Shown here: positions 35,078 to 47,005 of the stretch, one piece after another
Numbering within the stretch: position 1 is the first letter of the stretch
Layout of the letters: each line of letters begins with the position of its first letter
Source: Lenzites betulinus
Lineage: Eukaryota > Basidiomycota > Agaricomycetes > Polyporales > Polyporaceae
Length of the DNA: 64,000 nt
Assembly: GCA_022264855.1 (NCBI GenBank)
Contig: JABYQU010000001.1
Coordinates: 496,001-560,000, forward strand
Direction of reading: 5' to 3'
Made by a program: the position numbers and the translations under genes
The notes under the pieces: model-generated
Told to the model about the DNA's origin: nothing
What the model saw: the letters and a program-made list of their open reading frames with translations, nothing else
The model's database searches: none

Positions 35078-36749
35078 CACCCCGCGCGGGTTTCGCCGTC
35101 TCCTTGAATCCGAATCGCGTCGTTACTGGGTCCCTCGCCCCAGCCAAGTTGCTCCCTGTAACATATCTGACCTCGAATCCCCCTCAGGCTTTCCTATATT
35201 GCACGAACCCTGTTTTCGTTGTTGTACCTGTCGATTCCTGCTTGTTTGTATATACACCAAAGTCGTAGTTCTCGATCCTGCTCGTCGTCGTTCGTCACCT
35301 CCCGGTGCACAGCCACCAATGTGCGGCACGTATACAGGTGCGTTAACGAGTAAGTACCCCTCCCGCCTGTCACGCGCACGTTCACGAGGGTGGGGCTCAC
35401 GATGCCGACATCGTGCACGCGAATCCCAATTCTCTTGCATGCCACAGGGGTAGTATGCCCAAAGTCCAGGCGTGGCACTGAAATAAATCCTAACATGCGG
35501 TTATGGCACACACGCGGTACATCGAACGATCTTCTACGATACTTCATGCTAGCTTCACTCAAGATGCGGGATTGGGTGCCGAGTGGAACATAAGCAGAAC
35601 TCTTCCTTTGGCATGCAAGTGAAAGAACGGATGAACAACACCTACCCGTGCGGCAATAGGATTCAATTCAAATCGCCATGAAAGTTGGTCCCATAACTGC
35701 CGATGCCGATGCCGATACCATCCAGGTTCCTCGCCATACAGAGCGACCAAGAAATCGTACCTCGCTTGCATAACGGTCAACAGGCTCTTTTGAAAGAGCG
35801 GCGTTCTGAAGCAGCCACCACTTCAACATTCGTCTCCTGCTAATCGCAGGTGAGGAACTGCCTCCCGACGTCAAACCTGCAACCCTCAGAAACCCCGGTC
35901 CCTAGTGCACGCCCGGCAGCCCGTACCCACGGATCAACGTCCCCGTACGCGTGCCCGCACCACCGCCACCCGCGCAGACTCCAGGCTGAAATGTACAAGA
36001 TGCGAATTGCGGCGATGCGAATGTGCAGCGAGCGAGCGTGATCGATACAGGTTCCGGGCGAACGTACGACGGTCAGCGACAGAGACTCCGAGAGCAAACA
36101 GGACGAGACGGGACGGGACGGGACGACGGGCAACGGGGGACGAGAGACGGAGGGGGTATCTACGAGCGGGCGGGTGATATGGATATGGAGGCGGTCAAGA
36201 AGGCGGGTATGGTATGGACGGGGAGCGGGGAGTGGGGGCGGGGGCGGGGCGGGAATGCGCGGGGGTACGATGGTAGGATGGTGGTGGCGAAGGAGGCGGG
36301 AGACGAGGCAAGGGAGTGTAACATGGATGAACCGCAAGGGCGGCGAAAGTGAAAGTGAGCGTAATGCGGGGCGACAACATCGTGAGGTGGGGGTCATGGC
36401 GCATTGCGCGTTCCGGGAGGGGTTCAGGAGGCAAGGCGGGACTGGGACAGCTTATGTACATTTACATACGGATCCGGATATCGAAATCGTCCGTGCGGCG
36501 TCCCCGCGGTCGGGGCGGGCGCTGCAGGCGTTTTGAGCGACGCGGCGACAGAGCGCAGAACGCACAAGGCGAGGCGGGGAGCGGGTGTCGGCCGGCGCGC
36601 GAAGGGAATGTACAGCGATAATGATGAATAAAAACCATAGATACGAGCCCGGGCGAACCAGGCGTTATTCGTTGTCGTCTAGTCGTCGTCCGCGGCGGAC
36701 TGTTGCATTCCGTGTAAACTCGGAGCGAGGGGACGGCAGGCAGCGGGGC
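35078..36749. other. Intergenic region, purine-rich in part
   Basis: No supported gene. 36098-36135 contains a short (acggg)n tract. 36170-36350 is strongly G/A-rich on the plus strand, producing long but compositionally artificial frames on both strands. Confidence 0.45.
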
Positions 36750-38879
36750 TTAACGCCCCGCGACGACTCTCCTCCCGCCGACGCTCATCCGCCGTCTCCC
36801 GCTCTCCTCGTCCGCCCGGCCTTTTCCCGTCTCGCGCGCGGCACGCTCGGCGGCTTCGGCACGCGCCTGCCCCTCCGTGTCCATACGCGCACGGGCATCC
36901 TCGAACACGGCGGGGATCTCCCCACTGCGCAAGAGGTGGTGCCAATACACCACCCCGCCCGCGCGTAGCTCTTCCTGCTCTTCGCCCACCGGGGCTTGGG
37001 CCTGGGCCTGGGCAGGAGCCTGGACGCGAGGTTGGAACACTTGGAATCCGAGCGGATGTGCGGCAGACGTGGACGCAGCACGCGCACGGGCGGACGACGA
37101 GGCGCGCACAAGGGAGGGCGTAGGCGGGGACCCGTGCGACCCAGGTGACGCAAAGGTAGGTGTACCTCCTAAGGAAGGAGTGGTCGTGTGCGAGTTTGGA
37201 GGGACGAGCGGGAAGCCCGGCTGCGCCCCCGCGGGAAGCTGAACGCTGGCAGAAGACGCGCGGGAGCGTGCAGCGAGGGCTCTAGGCGAGAGATACCCGG
37301 AGGAGCTGGGGGAGTTCGGGACCGCCCCGGGGTAGTCGACAGACGTTCGCCGGCCTGAGGTGCGCGGGGCCACTGGGGATGAAACGAGGGAGGGCATCGA
37401 GGGAGACGTAGGCGAGGTCGGGGACCCGAAGTTTTGCTGGCCCGCGGCAGGGCGCGGGGCCGTCGTTCGGCCACCAATCTGCAAGCTCGACATCCCGCCC
37501 TGGATGCTAGCCAGCGAGTTGTGCGTGCTCACCCCAGGCTCCCCTTCGACGTAGTGCCGCTTGCACGCAGTGATCTCACTGGAGTAGAACACGAACCGAT
37601 GGCCGTTCGTTGCCCGGTTATTCGCAGTTATGGACGAGGTGCACCGTTGACACGGTGCCACGATCATGTACCCGACCGCGTTGCCGCAGCCATGGCAGCA
37701 TAAAGTCTGCGTCAGGCACTCACATGTTCGTGATGGAGGCTGCTCCGGGGAGGGCGCAGGTTGTTGCCCTGACGAGGGCGTTGTGACAGACGCGTCGCTT
37801 GGGCCCGAGAAGGACGAGCGCAGGGGACGCGAAGACGAGGAAGACGCGGCGGCGCGCGGCGGGGGCGGAGGGTCGACGGCGGCCGAGAACGCAGAGCAGT
37901 TGATGGGGAGCGCATCCGTGGAATAGAGTGGGACGTTGGGACGTAATAGAAGGACAGCCTGTGATCGAGGGCGGTCAGTCTCGTATCAACGTGTCTCCGG
38001 GGCGAGAGCAGCAGCGGCTTCGCGGGAGCACTGTACTCCTCGCCGACACACAGCCTGTGTGTATGCACTTTTCAGCCAGGCTTACATCGCGTGGGTGCAT
38101 CCACCGCACTTTAATTGTGTGAGCGCATACGGGGAGGGCGATATGGCCAATATAGCCTTCCGCATTTTCCCACCGGACAAAGACAATTGTATGATTCCCG
38201 ACAGCATCGCCGGTTGAAAGTTGAATAACCAAGGCGCGCACAGGATGCACGCCGGACGGTCTCACGACGCGCGAAGGTGCGCGCTGTCCTGTAGCGCCAC
38301 ACTCTGCCATGTTCCGTGCGTGGCAGCAATAATGTGAACGGAAAATTGCATAGCGCAGAGGGACTGTCCGCAATGCAAAGGATGTTGAAACTCCCGCTGC
38401 TGGACGCAACAGCTTTTGAACTGGACCGTCGAGTAATCCGTGCATGGGGCCAACCTCACGCGCTCAAATGTCCGTAGAGATAGGCTCACCTTCATGCCAC
38501 GGTTCGTAAGAAACATGCCGCACGACTTGCAGTCGAGTATCCAGACTTTGTGCGGAATCGGCGGGGGAGGTGGCGTGACGAACGACTGAACCGGGAGGAC
38601 ACGCGTGTACGGATTCACGTTGTACGCACGAGCCCACGCGAACGGCGGAGTTGACTGCGGCGCTGCACCGGACGGGGCGGTCGGTCGTCCGTCACGATAA
38701 AGAGGGTGGACCGGCCAGTGTGGGGGTATCGAAGCTGGATCGGGGTATACGCGGGAGGCGGCGGGCCAGCCAGGATGCGAGACCTGTTGTTGGTCTGCTG
38801 TGGCGGGAACCGGGGCCTGGCCGGCTGCGGGTGGGGGAGTGCTGAGGCTAGTGTCTATGCGCATGAGCTGGGCGGGCAT
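36750..38879 (-). CDS. FAM72-domain protein with disordered N- and C-terminal extensions
   Basis: Two exons (38879-38490 and 37958-36750) give 532 aa from the ATG at 38879; an in-frame ATG at 39026 would add 49 residues. FAM72 proteins are small Cys-rich proteins; human FAM72A binds the uracil-DNA glycosylase UNG2. The core is recognised across the splice: VWILDCKSCGMFLTNRGMK, AVLLLRPNVPLYSTDALPINC, then CECLTQTLCCHGCGNAVGY and VAPCQRC followed by NGHRFVFYSSEI. These Cys pairs probably bind zinc. A Ser/Pro-rich insert of about 55 residues separates the two halves. Beyond the core lies a tail of about 260 residues, Ser/Pro-rich then Ala/Arg-rich, with a small ordered island GGVVYWHHLLRSGEIPAVFEDAR. 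Animal FAM72 has about 149 residues, so this fungal version is greatly extended. The intron is 531 nt, unusually long here. Confidence 0.85.
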
Positions 38880-39169
38880 GATGAGGGCGTGGGGCTGGTA
38901 AGGCCTGTCGTTGAGGGCGTTGCTGCCGCGGCGACGATGCGGGTGGGGTTGGTCGAGGGGCCGAGGGAGAAAGCGGGGAGGGCTGAGAGCGGGCTCTTGG
39001 GGCGTGGGCAGCGTCCTCGCGGGCATCGAGCGGGGCGCGGGGGTGGTCGGAGAGAGAGGGGAGGAAGAGGGGGAGAAAGAGCGGCGGGAGGAGGAGGAGG
39101 AGGGAAAGGAATGGAGGCGTCGTCGCGGTCGTTGTAAAAGAGGCAGGTGCGCCCCGACATTGCTTCAAA

Positions 39170-40120
39170 GCTTCACTAGCCGATCTAATCTTTTACCACG
39201 CGCCTACTAATACCAATACTATCCATCTTACCCTCTCTACCACGCCTTTGTACTCTTCTCTTTATACCTCCACTATCCACGGCCCGACCACTTGACTTTG
39301 TGTCCTTTCCGGTTTTCACCTGCTCTTCTTCGTTACCGCTCTCGTCCAACGCGCTGTGGGTCGCTACCGAAAGTACTGAACGCCTGGCACGACTTCAATC
39401 GCTCTTACACCTCAGATATGACTCCTCTGTCCTTACGCACGGCCGTGTCTCTGTGCTCCGGTTGCGCCTCTCGACCCTCGCAGGCGGCAATCTCGACGGC
39501 TCGCGAAGCCCAGCGCATCTCCGACGCCTCTTGTTCTCCGCCCACGGGGACCCACTTGCCATATACTGCTGCTCTTCCAGTTCTCTGTGTGTGCCATCTC
39601 GAGCTCTCTGTGCACGACGTATTCACAGTAAGGCAGCTCACGGGGCGTGCACAGGTGGCGGTAAGCACCTCACTACTAGCAGCCAGCCGCTACCCTGACG
39701 TCGCCGACTCACATATCCACCCACCTTTTGCAACCTCGCCGTATGCACGGCTTCCACATCTGCCATATGCGCTCATCCATATCAGGAACATAACTTGGTC
39801 AGTCTACTCTGATGCCCGGCGCACCATCGATCAGTACACACGAATTCGAAGGAACGTTCTGCCAATCCGCTGCGCTCACCAGCCCTCAGCTCACCGCACT
39901 TGCCGGTTTGCCCCCGGGTCCTGAAAACACGGCCCGGCGGCAGCTCATCAACGCAGCTTGCCCTGCGCATGTGCGCCGATTCGGATATTCACAAGCAAGA
40001 CAGCTATAGGAGCCTGGAGTGCGCAGGCATGCGTGTGCAATATAGGTAAGTCGGCGAAGAACGCAGCTTCCGCTTCCATCGTGCGATGGCGCAGGGTCCG
40101 CATTTACGTTTACGGCAACT
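39170..40120. other. Region without a supported gene
   Basis: Long frames (for example 39292-39924) are present but overlap others on both strands, and their composition is not convincingly coding. They may contain exons of a decayed gene whose last exon is the 40100-40236 segment described in the tandem duplication. Confidence 0.35.
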
Positions 40121-40615
40121 CGAGGTTCGACGAACGCCGATTCTATTGGCATAATGCGGCTCGCCCGAGCCCGAAGTCATCATATATCATGCCCGGCGTC
40201 CATGTACGCACCCGGGAAGGAGGCTTTTTGGCATAGGGCGCATCGCCGCCGGCTGTCTCGCCGTGCGCGCGTCCAACCACAGCGCTGTAGGTCGTATCGG
40301 TATATTACATTTCATGCTTACCGCGGCCCGTCCACTATACCCTCGGCTCTCCGCGCTTCCAGAAGTCGCGTCGTTTCGACCGGCCTTGCTTGGGCAGTTG
40401 AGATCCCGCCTCAGCCGATGGACGTATATTCACTTCTGCCACCCCTGACTGTTGACAGACCCTAGTTGGCCACGCACATTCCGCCTTCGATGGTCATCTG
40501 TTTGCGGTCAGTGCGAAGTTTCGCCACCAGTCGACGTAGGCCCGAGTACACCCCAGCAATCAGCGGCTCAACTCCCACCAATAGCTCAACAGCTTCCCAT
40601 CGCTTGACAGAAGCT
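40120..40615 (+). repeat. Tandem duplication, unit 1
   Basis: This is matched in order by 41370-41860. Shared landmarks are ggcataatgcggctcgc, gggcgcatcgccgcc, gggcagttgagatc, atggacgtatattcacttct and cccatcgcttgacag. Just before 40236 it encodes a C-terminal peptide, ERRFYWHNAARPSPKSSYI to the stop, whose counterpart in unit 2 is ERRRHWHYAARASSTSSYI. The two share the pattern of a protein end, so a small paralogous gene pair may lie here. Confidence 0.7.
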
Positions 40616-40773
40616 ATGGTGCAGCCAGGCGTCCTGTCGGGACTCGGAGCACCTCCGGGACGGCACGCCTTCGCACACTCCTGCTCCGTAGGCCCTGCTA
40701 CCAAGTTCCAATACCTTTGTTCCCTCATCGCCGATGCAGCCACGACGGAGTCACTCTGAGCAAGTGAGGACAC

Positions 40774-41246
40774 ATGGCGGGCAAGGCCCTCCTCCCGAGT
40801 CAGGAGCATATCAACCGGCTCATCGTCATCAGCCTTCAATTCGACTTCAAAGATGTGAAAAACCCTGTCATCGCGCGAACAGACTCAGAGGTGGCGGCGC
40901 TCGTTGTGCCGAATTTCGACGAGCACGACTACCTGTTCATTCTGCAGTCCACAGAGGCCACCCTTCGCCCGCTCGTCGTCCAGCTCCACGACGCCGAGAA
41001 GGGGGACAAGACGGCCAGGGGCTTGATCTCGTTGACGAGCAGTACCAGACGGCGGCCGCGGAGATCCAGTCGTTCTCTGCGACACTCGTGAACGCACTCC
41101 TTACCCATTGCATGCCGAGAAGAATCTGCAGCGCTGCACCTCACCCACCTCACGTCTCGCGCTCGCGCAGACAGAATGTGAGCTACGGCCAGGCGATGCT
41201 CTTGGACTGGGATGCGCCGAACATGTACCAGGGTCACGGTCTCTAA
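40774..41246 (+). CDS. Possible gene between the tandem units, family not recognised
   Basis: The frame starting MAGKALLPSQEHINRL continues through FDFKDVKNPVIARTDSEVAALVVPNFDEHDYLFIL and TLRPLVVQLHDAEKGDKT, which reads like a real folded domain. Downstream pieces in other frames look like further exons (EQYQTAAAEIQSFSATLVNAL and GQAMLLDWDAPNMYQGHGL before a stop at 41246). I could not fit all splice sites, so the gene may be intact with short introns or already decayed. No function is assigned. Confidence 0.4.
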
Positions 41247-41369
41247 CGGTTAACGTTCCAACGTTTCAGGTCGGAACGCAGTGTGCGACCAAGCGCGCAG
41301 TCGCGCCTGTACATGGACCTGCTGTGGATGCAGATGAAGATTCCGATCTCGCTGGTCCTGCTGCCCCCC

Positions 41370-41860
41370 GGCCAATAAACGAACGCCGACGACATTGGCA
41401 TTATGCGGCTCGCGCTAGCTCGACTTCATCATACATATTGTCCGACGTCTACGCATGCACGTGGAAAGGAGGCTCGTTCGCCTAGGGCGCATCGCCGCCA
41501 GCCGTCTCTCGGTGCGCGCGCTGAAGCTTAAGTGCATCGGGATCCCACAAGATCCCGCAGTACCGTAGGTTGTATATCAAATCTCGTACCACGGCCCGCT
41601 GACTCTTCAAGGCTCTTCGGGTTCCGGCACTTCCATATGTCGCGTCATTTCGACCGGCATTGGGCAGTTGAGATCACGTCTCGGCCGATGGATGTATATT
41701 CACTTCTGCTATACCTGACAGATTCTAGTTGGCCTCGATGCTCATCTGCCTGCGGTCAGTGCGAAGTCTCACCACCAGTCAAAGTGGACCCGATTCACCC
41801 TCAATAATCGGGGAATCGGCTCCCACCAATGGCTGAAGAGCTACCCATCGCTTGACAGAT
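41370..41860 (+). repeat. Tandem duplication, unit 2
   Basis: Diverged copy of 40120-40615, offset by about 1.25 kb, with many substitutions and small deletions. It is therefore an older event than the inverted duplication at 4.8-15.3 kb. Confidence 0.7.
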
Positions 41861-42724
41861 CATCGTTACTTGTGCGAGCGTGTGAGCCGCGTTACCGAGC
41901 ACATGCCCTTGAGCAAGGTACTAGGCACACACCGCGCCGACCCCCCGTCCGGCTGAAATACCCTCCTCTCACCGGAGGTGAGTGCGACGCCTGGGCGCGT
42001 GATTGACGATTATTGTTAGTGCTCACCAGCATTTCCACAACAGCGCCGACGCGCTTTTGCATTGTATCGGCACGCCAACAACTACAGTCCACAGCGATTG
42101 CGAAAAGACATACCTGTGGTACTCTTCGAGCTTGCTCCGTTCGCTCGAGTAGACCAAACGTGCACGCTTCTAAGCCTCTCAGCACCTTGTTGCGTACACG
42201 GACGCCTTCCCACATGGCGCTCCGGGGAGGAATCGGCCTCCCTATGAATATTGCACCGCACCATAGGTGACGTATTTGCTTCCTAGAGGAAGAGCGGACA
42301 TTTTGCCGTTATCACACGACCTAAAGCAGCGTTTTAAGCATCCGCGCAAGCCCGAGAGATCAACATAGCATACGTATATGGTATGGCCGGTCAGGGTGAC
42401 TATCCTATTCCCCACAACGAACGTACCCTACATCCCTCGTGATGGTAAGGACCATAATCATTCAACGACCGACTATTGCTCCCGTAGAGTTGTGCTCGTT
42501 ACGGTACTCCAAGGGCACATGAACCATTGGCCGAGTATATATACTGTGAGTAAAGTCGCCGAATGCTAACCTTATGTTCCACGGGTACTTCTACCCCCAC
42601 CTCCACCACCAGACGTCAGCCGCGAGGTGTCTTCGCATGCACATACCCCCTCGCATTGGAGGTCGGAAATTCTCGCTATACCAACACCACTGAACCTGAG
42701 GAGATTTACTAGACACAGCCCACC
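41861..42724. other. Upstream region of the first MBL-fold gene
   Basis: No supported gene. The frame at 42013-42270 has no recognised motif. The promoter of the hydrolase gene starting at 42725 should lie in the last few hundred bases; no obvious TATA box was found. Confidence 0.4.
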
Positions 42725-43624
42725 ATGAGTCTTCCACCACCCGCGCCCAACCAAGCCTACTGCAAGGTCTCCGCTCTCGACGCGGGCCGGGTCGACATGT
42801 ACCTCGACCAGCTCATCGACATCGCTCAGCCAGGCGAGCGCATCGACTTGCCTGACATGATGTTCCTCCTGCGCCACTCCGCCACGGGCGCTTTCCTTCT
42901 CTTCGACCTTGGCGTCCGCTCCGACCCGACCGCCATCCCCCCCGGCGCCCGCGCGGTCATCGAAAGCATGGAGATGAAGCTGGCCGGCCAGCCAGATCTG
43001 CTCGCCGTTCTCGCGCGCGGCGGCCTCGCCCCGGAAGACATCGCCCACGTCTGCATCTCGCACACCCACTTTGACCACACCGGCGACCCGTCCCTCCTCC
43101 CCCGCGCGACATTCCTGCTCGGCGCCGCCGCGGAGCCCATCATCCGTGCGCACGCGCCCGACTTCCGCGACACGATCTACGCGGTGGACGTCCCGCCCGA
43201 GCGCACGCGCTTCCTCGACCCGCAGGGCTGGCCGGCGCTCGGGCCGTTCCCGCACGCGCTCGACTTCTACGGGGACGGGAGCGTGTACATCGTCGACGCG
43301 GCGGGGCACGTCCCCGGGCACCTGAACGTGCTCGCGCGCACGTCCGCGGACGGCGCGTGGCTGTACCTCGCGGCGGACAGCGCGCACGACTGGCGGATCC
43401 TCCGTGGGGAGGCGGGCTTTGCGCATAAGCCGGGCGTGGGGTGCATTCACCAGGATCCGGCGTCGGCGGAGCGCCATGTTGCGCGCATTCAAGAGCTGCT
43501 GGGGATGCCGAGGGTGCAGGTGATGTTGACGCATGATATTCCGTGGTATGAGGCGAATAAGGGCGGGCCCGCGTTTTGGCCGGGGGAGATCCCGGCGCTT
43601 GAGGCTGGGATGGCCAAGTTGTAA
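42725..43624 (+). CDS. Metallo-beta-lactamase-fold hydrolase, paralogue 1 (AHL-lactonase-like)
   Basis: Intronless, 299 aa, no signal peptide, so probably cytosolic. Metal-binding motif HTHFDH at residues 113-118, then His of GHVPGH (about 199), Asp in AADSAHD (about 218) and His in LTHDIPWY (about 270): the complete dinuclear-zinc ligand set of the AHL-lactonase/MBL group. The N-terminal family signature is NQAYCKVSALDAG. FYGDGSVYIVDAAGH is shared by all five copies. Likely reaction: hydrolysis of a lactone or ester. Quorum-quenching lactonases of this fold are known from bacteria, and I recall intracellular ones from the mushroom Coprinopsis cinerea; the substrate here is not determined. 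It is the only copy on the plus strand and has a longer C-terminus (EAGMAKL). The antisense frame 43534-42572 is a shadow. Confidence 0.92.
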   Translation: MSLPPPAPNQAYCKVSALDAGRVDMYLDQLIDIAQPGERIDLPDMMFLLRHSATGAFLLFDLGVRSDPTAIPPGARAVIESMEMKLAGQPDLLAVLARGGLAPEDIAHVCISHTHFDHTGDPSLLPRATFLLGAAAEPIIRAHAPDFRDTIYAVDVPPERTRFLDPQGWPALGPFPHALDFYGDGSVYIVDAAGHVPGHLNVLARTSADGAWLYLAADSAHDWRILRGEAGFAHKPGVGCIHQDPASAERHVARIQELLGMPRVQVMLTHDIPWYEANKGGPAFWPGEIPALEAGMAKL

Positions 43625-43905
43625 GTATGACGTGAAGGAACGATGTTACTTGTATCATAGTCCGCTCTGTCAAGCTCTTGCAAATGCGTTAAGGATAGCG
43701 ACACGAACACAGACAGCTGGTGAGATGTTGATGCGCAGTGGGGTCAACACATTTACATAGATAGTGACGGAAATACAATGTGTGACAGAGGACGATTATC
43801 GTACAATACATCGGAACAGGACCCGAGGCACTGGAACAGCTTCTCAAGGGAACAGCTTCTCAAGCTCGTGAGGGCTCAAAGACTGTCTCTAAAACAACAC
43901 AATGT

Positions 43906-46357
43906 TCACGGACGGAGTCGCGAAACCTTCAGCGGCAATGCAGGAACATTGCTTTCCCGACCGACAGTAGGGTATTCCACCGACGCGAAGTTCCACGCAA
44001 TAGGGGCACCCGTCGGCTCAAATCTGAAGTACTGCAGCATGATGAGGAGGACCGTTTCTGTACAGATACGATGAGCACGCGGGAACAGCCAGCTCTGTGG
44101 ACGCTGAAACTCACTGATCTCGACTTGAGCGAAGTTGAAGCCGCTGTGTATAGAAGTGAGCGCGCGAGCGCACCAACCTAAGTTCCATGCACTTACATAC
44201 ACGCCCGGTGGCCGGCGATGAACGTCATCCTGTGTGTCGACACGCCCGGTCAGCAAACCCACTCCTACAGTATATACAGCAGGAACACCACTCACATGTT
44301 TGAGAACACCCCCGGTATGTGTGCCTCCTCAACCTCCTTGGGCACCGAGCCCGCCAGCCAGCGCTCTGGTCGCCACTCTGACGCGTCTGGACCCCACAGC
44401 GCGGGGTCGATGTTACTTGCGGCCATGTCGACAATGACACGTGAGTCCTTCGAGAGCGGTATCGCGGTGATGAGCTCGCCGTCCAGTCCGCGCACGGGTG
44501 TGGTGAGTGGTATGACGGTGTCTCGGGTGACGCTGTATTACGGCTGGTTAATAACAGCGCTGCTCTAGGGTGATCATTAGGTTATGGGTAAGACATACTC
44601 TCGGAAAACCATAAGAACGCCGGGATATCTAGGATATCACGTCAGTACATGTCGTACACATAGCATGGAATGAGTATGCGTACGTTCGGAGTGTTTCGCG
44701 ACATATGGCGTCCAGGTACGGCAACGCCATGAGCCGCTCATAATCAAGCGTGTCACCGTTCCCTTCAGCTTCGACCGCAGCGAAGATCTCTGCACGAAGA
44801 CGCTCCTGTACATCAGGGTGCTCGGAGAGCAGTTGAAGTATGCGTGCGAGGGAGTTCGCCGTCGTGTCCATGCCTGCGAGAATCAGCGTCCTGTGGCAAA
44901 GTATTTTCAGGTGAGAACCGAAGAGAGGAGCATAAGACGTGACGTACGACACTTGTGCGAGTAGCTCCTCATCGGGCAACTTATCCTCGGCCGAGGCAAG
45001 CATATTGTTCTTCACTGCACGAATAGATTCAGCGCTGCAATCACGGAAAGCGTCCTCGCCTGGTCAGCTTACAGAGGATGCTCATGACGTCCCGGCCCTC
45101 GCCAACCTGGTGCTTTATTACATCATCGCCGCGTGCAAGCGCTTCCTTCTTCTCGTTGAAGATGAGCACCGAGCGTGCGTGCATGATATCGGATATCTCC
45201 TTCATGCGCCGTATGTCTGTGCTAGGCAGATACTCAACCACCCGACGGCGGAACGCAGCCGAGCCGATGTGCGCAAAGTAGGGCAGTAGAATTCGCGGGA
45301 CTGCTGACTTCAGCATCTGCGGGCTGTGAGAGAGGTGAACATTGATATCGCAAAGCCTAGCAAGAAGACACGTACAAGAAGTCCTTGACGGTCTTCGCGA
45401 ATTCATCTGGGACGTCCTCGACAAGCGGGTCGAACGAATATCCAAGCGCCCCCTGTCCAAGCACTTCGAGCGTTGTGCGGCCCATCCAGGAGAGCATGTC
45501 GAGCTCCACCCTCGTCGCGGATCCCTTCTCAGCACCGACCGGGACGCGCGCCACCATCGCATCGCGGGTCTGGGGGTATGTTAGTGTGGGCCTCCAGTAC
45601 AAGACCAGGGATGCTAAGTGCGAGAGATATAGGTACTAACCTTGTGGATGATATCATAAAAAAGGGGTATCATATTGCGCAGGTGCTTTGTTGAGAAGAC
45701 TGGATTAAGCATCTTCCGCTGCCGACGGTGTTGCTCACCTATCGCGTGGCGTACTTAAGGCACTCATACGCACATTGCACATGGGCACGACAAACCTTTG
45801 GTTCCAAGGAGACCAGGACCTAACATTATGCGGAAGCTCCTGTAAGAGCAACTTCTCAGCTCGCGGGATGCGCCACATTCAAAGCCAAAAACGTACAGAT
45901 TGGGCTCTTCATAAGATTCCTGGTCCTTGGAGAATATTTGTTGCATCGCCTTTGGGTCGTGTGTGACTAGCCAATGCTCCTATGGGCAAAATGGGTACCA
46001 AAATGTCAACGTGCGCTCAAAGTGAACTTGCCATCGGCGAGAGACAGCGCACACTAAGTATGCCACGAATGGTGGACGTGCGACCATACTTCGTCCTGAG
46101 TTCACGGCGCCAGTCCCAGCTGTGGCGATCCATGAACTGGTGAATATTGCCTGCATTCCGCGGGCCCGCGCTCAGCACTGCGTGCATTCCGGTAAAGATG
46201 GATGCATACCGAGGAAGAAGGATGGCGGAGGCGGCCCCGGGATATTCTTGATTGTGCTCTTGACCACGAACAGGCGGCGGACCAGTCTCCATGCGACGTA
46301 AAGGCCCACGGCCACGAGCGCTGCCTGGGGCAAAGTGAGGGTATCCAGAAATGCCAT
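43906..46357 (-). CDS. Cytochrome P450 monooxygenase, membrane-anchored, complete
   Basis: The N-terminal anchor MAFLDTLTLPQAALVAVGLYVAW is followed by the hinge NIPGPPPPSFFLG. Exons run leftward through GPGLLGTK, HRRQRKMLNPVFSTKHLRN, the I-helix LILAGMDTTANSLARIL, the K-helix ICRETLR (ExxR), TRDTVIPLTTPV, and the haem loop MTFIAGHRACIGFNFAQVE, whose Cys codon is at 44199-44201 right before an intron. The protein ends KVSRLRP at 43906. About a dozen short introns can be placed with frame maintained, and no key motif is missing. Such ER-bound P450s hydroxylate lipids, terpenoids or xenobiotics; substrate and CYP family are not determined. It lies between hydrolase paralogues 1 and 2. Confidence 0.9.
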
Positions 46358-46369
46358 GTCGAAGGCGAG

Positions 46370-46991
46370 TTAGGCTGGTCTCTCTGGCAATATGTCAGCG
46401 ATGAGGACTATATATTGCATGGGAGAATGGTGGTAAGGGTCGGGTAGCGCGGGCAGTGTGCGTTGGAACGTGTACTGCAGCGTGAACTTTGAAGCCTGAA
46501 CCCTGCGGTCTGGGATCTGAAACGGCGCTGGGTGGTTGGGACCGGTGGATGGTCGTGCGCGCGCGGCGAGGGCACGAACCATCCGATGTTGATGACCGGG
46601 GGCGCTGATTCCTCTCTTGCAGCATACAAGAATGCGCGTGGACTGCAGGGTTCTGAAGTCAGGGTCGCTTTCAGGTATCAGAGTGCGCGTGTCACGGGTT
46701 GCTTTCGTGTCGACAAGATTCGTTTGCCTCGTCAATGCGACTAGTCTCTGGATTTGAAGAGCCTGTGTGAGCCTCAAAAGTGCTTTCTGCTGGTGTACGT
46801 GGTCTATTGGCGAGTGTGCAACTTCCAGGCGACTGCTGAATAGAGCGTTCAAGTTCATAGCTTAAGGAAGCCAGGGAAACCCGGCGGCGCGCGTGTGAAT
46901 CATATCCACTCACATCATGGGCGGTGAATTTCACTCCCCGGCGCACCGGGGCTTTTCGTTTGCGGATAGAACGGGACGTACCGGTGGCCAT
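46370..46991 (-). CDS. Small basic protein of unknown function; 3' end uncertain
   Basis: ATG at 46991 in strong context (accacccATGgcc) begins MATGTSRSIRKRKAPVRRGVKFTAHD. A 49-nt intron (donor gtggat, acceptor cttaag) would join it in frame to MNLNALFSSRLEVAHSPIDHV, then HQQKALLRLTQALQIQRLVAL, a convincing helical segment. Beyond about 46690 the frame stays open to 46370 but becomes low quality, so more introns or an earlier end are likely. The stop at 46370 would be only 12 bp from the P450 ATG, another reason to doubt the 3' part. A Mutator-like element sits just upstream of the start codon. Confidence 0.42.
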
Positions 46992-47005
46992 GGGTGGTTA
47001 GTCTC

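Noticed and set aside
37720..37740. Possible splice donor gtgagt after CGAACAT in the FAM72 gene
   Set aside because: Reading through gives CECLTQTLCCHGCG, which matches the expected FAM72 cysteines, while splicing here would destroy them.
42572..43534. 320-codon open frame on the minus strand
   Set aside because: It lies antisense to MBL paralogue 1, is very Arg/Val-rich and has no motif; a typical GC-bias shadow frame.
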